A DNA stretch of 64,000 nucleotides from contig URTM01000011.1 of assembly GCA_900550865.1 (NCBI GenBank), positions 16,154-80,153 on the forward strand, in the 5' to 3' direction. Positions 8,454 through 16,500 of this stretch are shown here, piece after piece. Each line of letters starts with the position of its first letter. The stretch's first letter is position 1. The notes below the pieces were generated by a model, which was not told where the DNA came from, ran no database searches, and saw nothing but the letters and a program-made list of their open reading frames with translations. Source of the stretch: an uncultured Dorea sp. (GTDB lineage Bacteria > Bacillota > Clostridia > Lachnospirales > Lachnospiraceae). Made by a program: the position numbers and the translations under genes.

Positions 8454-8494
8454 CATGCATTCGTAAGAATCTGCCAGTGGCAGGAACTGTAGAT
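8454..8494. repeat. Dispersed 41-nt intergenic repeat, copy 1
   Basis: The segment matches 35498-35538 without gaps at 34 of 41 positions. Both contain a CATGC-TTCG head, a small hairpin (CTGCC, 3 nt, GGCAG) and a CTGTAGAT tail. It lies between amt and ssrA. Confidence 0.55.
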
Positions 8495-8521
8495 AATTTT
8501 AAACTTTGTAGTATAATAGAC

Positions 8522-8551
8522 TTGACAAGCAAAGTGTACTAAGATTATAAT
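8522..8551 (+). promoter_or_regulatory. Predicted promoter of ssrA
   Basis: TTGACA (8522-8527) and TATAAT (8546-8551), both perfect consensus hexamers, are 18 bp apart. Initiation near 8558 gives a precursor with about 40 extra 5' bases, to be removed by RNase P at the tRNA-like end. A second TATAAT at 8591-8596 is too close to the mature 5' end to be the promoter. Confidence 0.75.
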
Positions 8552-8598
8552 TAAGTTTACGTAAAGACAGTCTGCAAACCAGAAAAGCATTATAATCA

Positions 8599-8949
8599 GG
8601 GCTTGTACTGGTTTCGACGGGGGTTTGGAAGTTGGAGAAGCCATCCGTAGCGGGACACTACGTTAAAAGTTCCACTTAAATATAAACGCAGACAATACAG
8701 AATTAGCGTACGCAGCCTAATTAGGCCGCAGTCGGCCCCGAATCATCCGCTGTTCGGGTCACCGGCTTCAAACAGGCGGAGCACTTCGTTTCCAAAGCTT
8801 TGAGGAGATGGAAGAACTTATGAAGCTACTAAAGTGAGGAACCTGTCATTAGGTGCCGCATGGAGGGAATGTTAATATAATGACTGTGATGGGAGATGCT
8901 CGAATGGATGGGCTTTCGGACGCGGGTTCAACTCCCGCCAGGTCCACTA
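8599..8949 (+). ncRNA. ssrA: tmRNA (SsrA)
   Basis: Rescues ribosomes stalled on broken mRNA and adds a degradation tag. The 5' end GGGCTTG pairs with CAGGTCC near the 3' end to form the tRNA-like acceptor stem; the T-arm reads GGGTTCAACTCCC, and the conserved TGGTTTCGACGGGG follows the 5' stem. The tag-coding frame runs from the resume codon GCA (8688) to TAA (8718-8720) and encodes ADNTELAYAA. With the alanine carried by tmRNA itself the tag would be A-ADNTELAYAA. The gene ends with CTA instead of an encoded CCA after the discriminator A at 8946, so the 3' CCA is probably made or repaired after processing. smpB and rnr are close upstream. Confidence 0.95.
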
Positions 8950-8954
8950 ATATG

Positions 8955-9002
8955 ATAACGGCATTGTGTATGGAAATGAACATACACGGTGCCGTTATTT
9001 TT
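8955..9002 (+). terminator. Intrinsic terminator of ssrA
   Basis: ATAACGGCA (8955-8963) pairs with TGCCGTTAT (8990-8998). GTGTATG/CATACAC pairs above it, and a T run follows to about 9002. Confidence 0.92.
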
Positions 9003-9101
9003 GTGCTCAGATATGCAAGAAAAGCTGATTGTGTAAGATTTTGTGAAGAAATGACTGGCAGCAGAATGCCTATCAGATGTACGAAAATAACATATCAAAA
9101 A

Positions 9102-9116
9102 TGATAATAATTATCA
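9102..9116. promoter_or_regulatory. Perfect 7-1-7 Fur-family box
   Basis: TGATAAT-A-ATTATCA is an exact inverted repeat and equals the 7-1-7 core of the Gram-positive Fur box (TGATAATnATTATCA). It lies 16 bp before a possible -35 and about 130 bp before apbE. This implies control of the flavin electron-transfer genes by Fur or a relative, probably in response to iron. No regulator gene is in the window. Confidence 0.65.
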
Positions 9117-9131
9117 AAAATAAAAAAATAA

Positions 9132-9160
9132 TTGAAGCATTTCATGCATTATGATACATT
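9132..9160 (+). promoter_or_regulatory. Possible promoter for the apbE operon
   Basis: TTGAAG (9132-9137), 17 bp, then TACATT (9155-9160). The hexamers are imperfect but the spacing is ideal and the site lies just downstream of the Fur-like box. The rest of the AT-rich gap (9003-9247) shows nothing else I can name. Confidence 0.35.
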
Positions 9161-9247
9161 TATTGAGTTAGAAAATACGAACAAAAATTAGCGAATAAAA
9201 CTATATGTTAGATATGTATAACCATAGATAATACAGAGGATGAGAGA

Positions 9248-10345
9248 ATGAAGAAGAGGATTGTTATAGCTATATTATGTGCAGCAATATCGGCAGGGAC
9301 AGTTGGATGTGGAAAAGACACCGCATCAACTGGAACAACACAGACAGAAGAAACAAAAAAAGACAGCACGGAAAATAAAACGGCAAAAACGACGCAGTCA
9401 GATGAAGAAAAACAGAGCCGGGATATATTTGCTATGGATACCTATATGACGGTAACGGCATATGGCGAACATGCTTCGGATGCAGTAGATCAGGCTGAGA
9501 CGGAGATCAAACGTCTGGATGAACTTCTGTCAACGGGAAAGGAAACGAGTGAAGTTTATCAGCTGAATCAGAACGGAGAGGCAGTTGTATCGGATGATAC
9601 GGCGTATCTGTTCGAACGCTCGGAAAAGCTGTATAAACAGACAAAGGGCGTATTTGACCTATCGATTTATCCGGTTATGGATGCATGGGGATTCCCGACG
9701 GAAAACTATAAAGTGCCGTCAGAAGACGAACTACACACATTACTTGAAAATGTAGATGCATCGAAGATCCAGTACGATAAGAGGACGAAAAAAATCATGC
9801 TTCCGGAGAATGTGAAGATTGATTTCGGAGGTATTGCGAAGGGATATACCTCATCCAGGATCATGGACATTTATAAAGAGTGTGGTGTGACAAGCGGTCT
9901 GGTAAGCCTTGGGGGAAATGTACAGCTTCTGGGATCCAAGCCGGATGGCAGTGACTGGAAAGTGGCAGTAGAAAGTCCCGAGGAAGACGGGACATACCTT
10001 GGAATCTTGCAGGCAAAGGATAAAGCGGTCATCACATCCGGCGGATACGAAAGATATTTTGAAGAAAACGGGGAAAAATACCACCACATCATTGATCCGT
10101 CTACGGGATATCCTGCAGAGAATGGCCTGACATCTGTGACAATTGTAAGTGCAGACGGAACGCTGGCAGACGGTCTGTCGACTTCGTTGTTCATTATGGG
10201 AAAAGAAAAGGCGGAAAAATACTGGAAAAAATACAGTGATAAATTTGATGTAATCCTGCTTACGGATGATAACGAATTATATGTTTCGGAAGGGATTGCG
10301 GATGATTTCAGCTCTGACTATGAAGTGAATGTGATAAAAAAATAG
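9248..10345 (+). CDS. apbE: ApbE-family FAD:protein FMN transferase, lipoprotein
   Basis: Transfers FMN from FAD onto a threonine or serine in target proteins outside the cytoplasm, making covalent flavoproteins. The 365-residue protein has a lipoprotein signal (positively charged start, hydrophobic core, VGC with the lipidated cysteine at C21) and a Thr/Lys-rich linker to about residue 60. The ApbE domain follows: MDTYMTVTAYG, the FDLSIYPVMDAWGF stretch, KIDFGGIAKGY, SLGGNVQLLG, HHIIDPSTGYP and the metal-binding ADGLSTSLFIMG. The three following genes include its predicted substrates (S/T-G-A-T sites), 10 bases downstream and onwards, so all are probably one operon. A Fur-like box lies upstream. 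Confidence 0.93.
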   Translation: MKKRIVIAILCAAISAGTVGCGKDTASTGTTQTEETKKDSTENKTAKTTQSDEEKQSRDIFAMDTYMTVTAYGEHASDAVDQAETEIKRLDELLSTGKETSEVYQLNQNGEAVVSDDTAYLFERSEKLYKQTKGVFDLSIYPVMDAWGFPTENYKVPSEDELHTLLENVDASKIQYDKRTKKIMLPENVKIDFGGIAKGYTSSRIMDIYKECGVTSGLVSLGGNVQLLGSKPDGSDWKVAVESPEEDGTYLGILQAKDKAVITSGGYERYFEENGEKYHHIIDPSTGYPAENGLTSVTIVSADGTLADGLSTSLFIMGKEKAEKYWKKYSDKFDVILLTDDNELYVSEGIADDFSSDYEVNVIKK

Positions 10346-10355
10346 AGGTGAAGAT

Positions 10356-12122
10356 ATGGACAAAGAAAAAGTGATAAAAAAGTTAAAACAGGGAGCGCCT
10401 CTTACATCGGCAGTCGTAGTTGCGGCCTGTATTGGAGTATCGCTGAGCGGATATCAGCCGCCGGTTTATGAGGCGCAGGCACAGACAACAAAAGAAACAA
10501 AGAAAGCAGACGCAGATTCGGACGCAGAAAAGACAACTGCAGCAAAAGGTTCATTTGATCTTGCAGATGGCATATACAAAGGAACCGGGACCGGATATGC
10601 AGGAGATATTACGGTTGCGGTTACAATAAAGGATAAACAGATCACAGCAATTGATATTCTCAGTTCATCGGACGATGCAGCATTTTTTAACCGTGCAAAA
10701 GCTGTGATCGACCGGATTATTGCAGGGCAGACACTGGATGTGGATGTTGTATCCGGAGCAACTTTCAGTTCTAACGGTATTATCAGCGCGGTGAAAAATG
10801 CGTTGACGGGAGAAAAAGACAGTGGCGAGACAGGAGCTTCGCAGTCAGAAAATTCTGCGACGGAAGGCAGTACGTTGTCGCTGGAGGATGTAGCAGATGC
10901 AGCATCATATAAAGATGGAACCTATTACGGAACGGGAACCGGATTCGGGGGCACCCTGAAAGTCAAAGTTGTGATCAGCGGAGGAAAGATCGTATCGATC
11001 GATATCATAGAGAACCATGATGACAGCAGTTATCTGAGCCGGGCGACGGCACTGATCAATACGATCATTGCAACACAGAGCACGAATGTAGATGTAGTAT
11101 CCGGAGCAACTTACAGCTCAAACGGAATCAAGAGTGCGGTACGAGATGCGTTGCGTCAGGCAGCAGTAAGTGGAAGTACGGCAAGTACGGAGACATCTTC
11201 GGACAGCACTGATACAACAGAGGATGATAATACATCCGTACCGTCCGGAAATTTCCCGTATAAAGAAGGAATCTATTACGGAACTGCGGAAGGCTATAAC
11301 GGAGACATTGAAGTAGCAGTAGTCCTTCAGGATAAATCGATCAAAGCAGTCCTTGTTACGAAAAATAATGATGATGAAAGATTCTTCAATCGTGCAATGG
11401 AGGTCGTGAAGAATGTAATGAAAAAGCAGAGCACAGATGTAGATGTCGTGTCCGGAGCAACATATAGTTCCAACGGGCTTTTGAATGCGATCAAGAATGC
11501 CCTGAAAGAAGCAGAAAAGGCAACCAACGGGCAGCAGACAGAACCGGAAGTGAAAGAAGCGGATACGACAGAACTTGAAAAAGTGCTGGAAGAAGCCGGA
11601 GCATTAAATGCAGATGATTACACGGAAGCAACAATTGTGATTCTTAAGACACGAATGAAGGACGCACAGAAATTAATTGATGCGGATAAAACGGAGATTA
11701 CGCAGGAAGAAGTAGATCAGGCATTGGAGAATCTGAATCAGGCACTGGCGCTGTTAGAGAAAAAAGACGGCGGCTCTGATGAAGATAATAACATATATAA
11801 GAATGGAATCTATGAGGGACGCGCACTTTGTCTTCCAGATGAAGATGAAGACTTTGCAGCTTATAATCTGACACTGAAGATAACAGTAAGAAATGATAAG
11901 ATTGTTGCAATCACCGATGTAAAGGGAGATGGAGCGTCTTCGAATGACAGCTACATTACCAAAGCAGCCAATGGTACCTCCAAAATAAAAGGAGTGATCG
12001 CCCAGGTGCTTGAAAAAGGTTCAACGGAAGATATTGATGCAGTATCCAGAGCGACCTGCTCATCCAAAGCGATATTGGAAGCTTGTGATAATGCACTGGT
12101 TTCGGCGAAAAACAGTAAGTAG
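10356..12122 (+). CDS. Secreted protein with four FMN-binding domains and a FIVAR module
   Basis: Predicted extracytosolic electron carrier flavinylated by the adjacent ApbE. It has an N-terminal hydrophobic export segment (about 16-33) with a possible cleavage after AQA near residue 42. FMN-binding domains lie at about 68-150, 183-267 and 300-385. Each opens with a K-D/E-G-x-Y-x-G-T motif and ends with the flavin-attachment sequence D-V-V-SGAT-(F/Y)-SSNG; acceptor threonines are T136, T252 and T369. Residues 403-470 match a FIVAR-type helical module (LNADDYTEATIVIL). A fourth FMN-like domain (about 478-584) ends DAVSRATCSS, with Arg565 in place of the motif glycine, and carries extra cysteines, so flavinylation there is doubtful. 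Serine/threonine-rich linkers separate the modules. Confidence 0.85.
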   Translation: MDKEKVIKKLKQGAPLTSAVVVAACIGVSLSGYQPPVYEAQAQTTKETKKADADSDAEKTTAAKGSFDLADGIYKGTGTGYAGDITVAVTIKDKQITAIDILSSSDDAAFFNRAKAVIDRIIAGQTLDVDVVSGATFSSNGIISAVKNALTGEKDSGETGASQSENSATEGSTLSLEDVADAASYKDGTYYGTGTGFGGTLKVKVVISGGKIVSIDIIENHDDSSYLSRATALINTIIATQSTNVDVVSGATYSSNGIKSAVRDALRQAAVSGSTASTETSSDSTDTTEDDNTSVPSGNFPYKEGIYYGTAEGYNGDIEVAVVLQDKSIKAVLVTKNNDDERFFNRAMEVVKNVMKKQSTDVDVVSGATYSSNGLLNAIKNALKEAEKATNGQQTEPEVKEADTTELEKVLEEAGALNADDYTEATIVILKTRMKDAQKLIDADKTEITQEEVDQALENLNQALALLEKKDGGSDEDNNIYKNGIYEGRALCLPDEDEDFAAYNLTLKITVRNDKIVAITDVKGDGASSNDSYITKAANGTSKIKGVIAQVLEKGSTEDIDAVSRATCSSKAILEACDNALVSAKNSK

Positions 12123-12146
12123 TCAGGAATAGAAGGAGAGAAAAGA

Positions 12147-12581
12147 ATGAGAGAATTCTGGATGCGCCTGGTAAGTGTCCTGGTAATCATCGGTATGATA
12201 CTGGGATATAATTCGGTACTGGACGCCCGAGAAAAAGATGAAGAATTGGCAAGGTTAAATGCAAAGATAGAAAGCACAGATAACGCAGATGACCATAATG
12301 CGGGAGAAGGTTCCTATAAAGACGGAACCTATACCGGCGAAGCAGATGGTTTTGGCGGAACGGTCGGAGTAGAGGTCACGGTGAAAAAGCATAAGATTAC
12401 AGCCGTAAATGTGACTTCGGCAGAAGGCGAAGACGGATCGTACCTGTCCATGGCGGAAGATATCATTCCAAAGATAGTGGATGCGCAGAGTGCAGAAGTA
12501 GATACGATTAGCGGAGCAACGTTCAGCTCGACGGGAATCAAAAATGCAACAAAACAGGCATTGGAAAAGGCGGTAGAGTAA
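12147..12581 (+). CDS. Membrane-anchored single FMN-binding domain protein
   Basis: A 144-residue protein with one N-terminal membrane helix (about residues 7-25), a short charged spacer and one FMN-binding domain (about 55-140) facing outwards. The domain opens YKDGTYTGEADGFGG and ends D119-T-I-S122-G-A-T125-FSS, a complete ApbE target site. The layout resembles RnfG/NqrC-type subunits, which pass electrons through covalently bound FMN beside a membrane Fe-S protein. It sits between the multi-FMN protein and the NapH-like gene, one base from the latter. It probably relays electrons from the membrane partner to the multi-FMN protein; this is inferred from gene order. An AGAAGGAGAG binding site precedes the ATG. 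Confidence 0.85.
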   Translation: MREFWMRLVSVLVIIGMILGYNSVLDAREKDEELARLNAKIESTDNADDHNAGEGSYKDGTYTGEADGFGGTVGVEVTVKKHKITAVNVTSAEGEDGSYLSMAEDIIPKIVDAQSAEVDTISGATFSSTGIKNATKQALEKAVE

Positions 12582-12582
12582 C

Positions 12583-13449
12583 GTGGAGAAGATAAAGAAT
12601 ATAAATGCAAAACAGATGAAAAAAATCCATATCTGGCTGCGGGCTTTGATCCAGCTGTTATACTTCCTGTTCATACCATCTGTCTATACAGCGGCATTTG
12701 CCGGAGTAAAATACATATTTACACAGATTGGTGCGGGTGAAGAGATTGCACTGACCTCGTTTGTCAGCGTGCTCGCGGTAGTTTGTATCTATACCATGGT
12801 ATTCGGCAGATTCTTTTGTGGATTTGCCTGTGCGTTCGGAACACTTGGAGATGCAGTACATGCATTTTATGTATGGGTCTGCAAAAAGTGTAAGAAAAAG
12901 CCGGTACAGATACCGGATGGGATTGCAGATAAACTTGTATATTTAAAATATGTGATCCTGGCAGTAATCGTCTTTATGTGTTATGGGGGCATATACAGTA
13001 AAGCACAGGGAACGAGCCCATGGGATGTATTTTCTATGATACATGCCGGTAATTTCAGACTGGGCGGATATGTGACTGGACTGGTTATATTACTGCTTCT
13101 GATCGTTGGAATGTGTCTGGAAGAAAGATTTTTCTGCAGAAACTTCTGCCCGATGGGAGCGGTATTTTCCCTGATTCCGGTGCTGCCACTTTTTTCTTTA
13201 CACCGGGACAGAGAAGCGTGCATTCCAAAATGCAGCGCCTGTACCAGAAAATGTCCGGCTAATATCGGACTTCCGACGGACGTCTCCTGGAAAGTAGAAG
13301 GCGACTGTTTCCAGTGCCAGAAATGTATAGATACATGTCCGAAGAAGAATATTCACTGTGGTGTGAAAAAGATCAGAGGCAATGAAATCTGGTTTACAAT
13401 CTTAAGAGCGTTGATATTACTTGGATTATGTATCTGGCTTGGAGTATAA
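12583..13449 (+). CDS. NapH/RnfB-like polytopic membrane 4Fe-4S protein
   Basis: A 288-residue membrane protein likely to move electrons across the membrane to the FMN proteins. It has about five hydrophobic helices (near 20-45, 58-85, 120-140, 160-182 and 270-286). Two membrane-embedded cysteine pairs of the NapH type are present: FFCGFACAFG and FFCRNFCPMG. The first has alanine where proline is usual. A two-cluster ferredoxin domain follows with CSACTRKCP and CFQCQKCIDTCP, giving eight cluster ligands. The start is GTG at 12583, one base after the previous stop, with only a weak binding site, so translation is probably coupled. An alternative start is the ATG 11 codons further in. The electron donor (ferredoxin, NADH or another) cannot be read from the sequence. 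Confidence 0.85.
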   Translation: MEKIKNINAKQMKKIHIWLRALIQLLYFLFIPSVYTAAFAGVKYIFTQIGAGEEIALTSFVSVLAVVCIYTMVFGRFFCGFACAFGTLGDAVHAFYVWVCKKCKKKPVQIPDGIADKLVYLKYVILAVIVFMCYGGIYSKAQGTSPWDVFSMIHAGNFRLGGYVTGLVILLLLIVGMCLEERFFCRNFCPMGAVFSLIPVLPLFSLHRDREACIPKCSACTRKCPANIGLPTDVSWKVEGDCFQCQKCIDTCPKKNIHCGVKKIRGNEIWFTILRALILLGLCIWLGV

Positions 13450-13463
13450 AATAACATAACATG

Positions 13464-13492
13464 CAGACATGTGTGGAAAATGCACATGTCTG
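13464..13492. terminator. Hairpin after the NapH-like gene
   Basis: CAGACATGTG (13464-13473) and CACATGTCTG (13483-13492) are perfect 10-bp arms around a 9-nt loop. A T run (13503-13509) begins about 10 bases later, so termination may be partial, separating or attenuating the large surface-protein gene. Confidence 0.5.
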
Positions 13493-13514
13493 ATTAGTAA
13501 AATTTTTTTGATTA

Positions 13515-13536
13515 TAAGTTAGAAAAAACTAACTTA
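13515..13536. promoter_or_regulatory. AT-rich palindrome before the surface-protein gene
   Basis: TAAGTTAG and CTAACTTA flank six A residues, 31 bp before the start codon. The size and position suit an operator or a leader hairpin; it does not match the Fur-like box at 9102. Confidence 0.3.
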
Positions 13537-13566
13537 ATAATAAATATTTTCATTAAGGAGGCTTTT

Positions 13567-16500
13567 ATGAAAAAGAAAGAAATGAAGACAAAAGTAATGG
13601 CAGTTGCGATGTCGGCGACCATGGCAGCCAGCATTTGTCCGGCGGTACCGGCGATGGCGGTAACGAAGGATCAGGTAGCAAAAGATGGAACATATACGAA
13701 GACTACACATGTTGCCAGAACACAAGAAGATGATGAAGATGAAAACGAATGGAATGAGTATGACGTTCAGGTGGCATTAACAGTAAAAGATGGTAAATTT
13801 TCAGATATTACTGTAACTCCTGAAAATGGATACGAAACAGAAAACAAAATATATTTTGACAAAGCATTTTCCGGTAAGAAAGGAATAAAGATAAAATTAG
13901 TCGGACAGTCTGCAACAGAAAGTGTAATTAGCAGCTGGGATGTAGTATCGGGTGCAACAAGAACATCGAATGCTGTAAAAGAAGCAGCGTTAGCAGCAAT
14001 CCAGTCAGCACCGGAAGCAGGGACTGCAGTGACAGTTGATACGACAGCACTTGAACAGTCAATCAAACAGGCAGAAGCTTTAAATGAAAGCGATTATACC
14101 GCAGAATCATGGAGCGCATTAAAAACAAAACTTACTGCTGCAAAGACGGCTGCTTCTGAAAAGAAATCCCAGGATGCGGTTGATACAGCAAAGAAAGAAC
14201 TGGATGCTGCAATCAGCAATTTAAAACCAGCTGCCAAAGAAGCAAAATATCTTGTTATGAACGTTCCATATAATCAGTTCTATAAGGCTTATAATCTGAC
14301 GGATAAAGCCGTATGGGAAGTAGAAGATGGTGTGGATGCCGTATCTACAGCAACTACAAAAAAATTTAAAGGAACAACAGGACTTGCAAAAGGTACTTAC
14401 AACAATGGTAAATACATCATGGGTGTAACAATTCCTGTAGAAGTAAGTGCAGAAGATTATGCAAAATTAAAGACAAATCTGACTGAAAATGATGATTACT
14501 ATTTTACAACATTAGATAAAGCACCGGAAGCATACAGCAAATTAACGGTAAAAGAAGACGGAACATATAGCTTCTCAAAAATGTCTGATGCAACGGTAAC
14601 AAACAACTATCTTTCCGTTCCGGCAGAGAAATTGAAATTAAACGGAGGATATGGAGACTACCAGATTACAATTGACGGACTGGGAACAAAAACCGGATTA
14701 AAAGTTGGAGAAAATGAAACCAAAGAATACACTCTTTATGGAGCAATCCTGAACACAACTTTTGGAAAGAGTTATGGAATGACGAGTCTGGAGAATCTCT
14801 GGGTTGGAACAAAGACATCGAATGTAGAAATTGCATGGTCAATCAAAGAAGGCCAGGGCTTAAAGAGAGGTCATGGAGCAGGAGATGCATTCTATCAGTT
14901 CGCTGATATGAATGGTGCTACATTAAGCAGTGTTACATTAATTACAGATCTTGGTGTGATTGATGTTCCGTGTAATGTAACATTAGATAAATATTATGAC
15001 GGAGACCTCAGTGGATTAAAATATTCTCTGAAGAATGATTCAGATGAACTTGAAATCAGTGGAATCCCATCAGATCTGAAAGATGTAACGGTAAGTGTAT
15101 CCGGTGGTCTGGCAGATAAGGCAAGTGTGAAGAATGGAAAAGTTGCTTTAAAAGAGGCACCAACAGCCGGCACGCAGTATACAATTACAATCAGCAGCAG
15201 TAATTATCCAGATATCACAAGAAAGACATCTACACCAATTACAGATAAGCAGAAAGATGCATTACAGCAGCTGATTGAAAAAGCAGAAAAGACAACAGGT
15301 TATTCCGAAAATGCTGATCTGAAAGAGCACGTAAAAGAGGCTCAGGACATGATTGCAAATAAGGAAGCGTTATCTGCAGATGCAGCAGAACTGATCAGTG
15401 AATTAGAAGAGAAAATTAAGGCTACATATCCAACAGCAGATGTAACTGCAACATTAAAGGGAACGGAACTGGAAGTTGCTTTGAATGGAGTAGAATTAAA
15501 AGATCTGGAGAATCCAGCATATAAACTGACTTACAGAAATGGACGTAAAGAATCAGAACTGACAAGCGGAGATTTGAAAGATTTAAAAGTTACTTTGGAT
15601 AAAGAACCAACAGTAGGTACAAACTACACATTGACAATTACAAGCGATAATTATCAGGATATTAAAACAAGTGTAGTTGCAGAAGCGGCAGTGACAGACG
15701 AGTATTCATACGTATATGTAGGAATGACATGGTCGGAATACTGGGCAAATGAAGGTGTATACCAGGCAGGAAACACAGAGTCATCAAGTGAACAGGATTC
15801 ACACGAAGAGTATGACAAGGGGGGATTTGATGTAGTAACAAGAGCAACAGCAAACCACGGATTACACAGAGGAAGCTTCCAGTGTATCGCAACAATCTAT
15901 GATACAGAAGGAAATACATATAAAGTTGCAAGCTGGAATTCATCATCAGAGCTTGTGTTAACAGATGGAAGTACAGTAGCATTTGACTCCAAAAATAAAC
16001 TGGTGAATGGAAAAGCACTTGACCATTACAAAGTAACAGGTCTGAAATATGTTCCGGTGAAAGTTAAGACAGCTGATCTGCCGTCATTAAAAGAGAACTA
16101 TACAGTTGTAGAAAATGGAGGAACACTTTCAGGAGGATATGAAGAAAAAGAACTGAAAGCATATACAGAGACAGCAAACGTAACAGCTGATACATACGGA
16201 CTGAAAGAAGCAGTAAAATCAGGAGATGGATTCACATTCACAGAGAGAAAGAATGAGGGAACAGAATCCGGAATCAAAGACCAGGCATTAAAGACAGCAA
16301 CAGGAGTAGAACCTACAGTAAAAGATGCAAGTGGATCATACGGAGAATTCCTGAGAGTAGACATTAACGGAAACTATGGTGACCTTGGATCAAATATGCA
16401 GGCAGTGACATGGACATACTATGGAAATGACAGTACATACAGCACACCATTGCAGACATATGGAACAAAATTTGCAGCAGATAACTGGATGCACAAATCA

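Noticed and set aside
8591..8596. TATAAT directly before mature tmRNA as its promoter
   Set aside because: Transcription would begin inside the mature RNA; the TTGACA/TATAAT pair at 8522-8551 fits better.
8853..9104. 83-codon open frame on the + strand
   Set aside because: It lies over the 3' half of tmRNA and its terminator and has no ribosome binding site.
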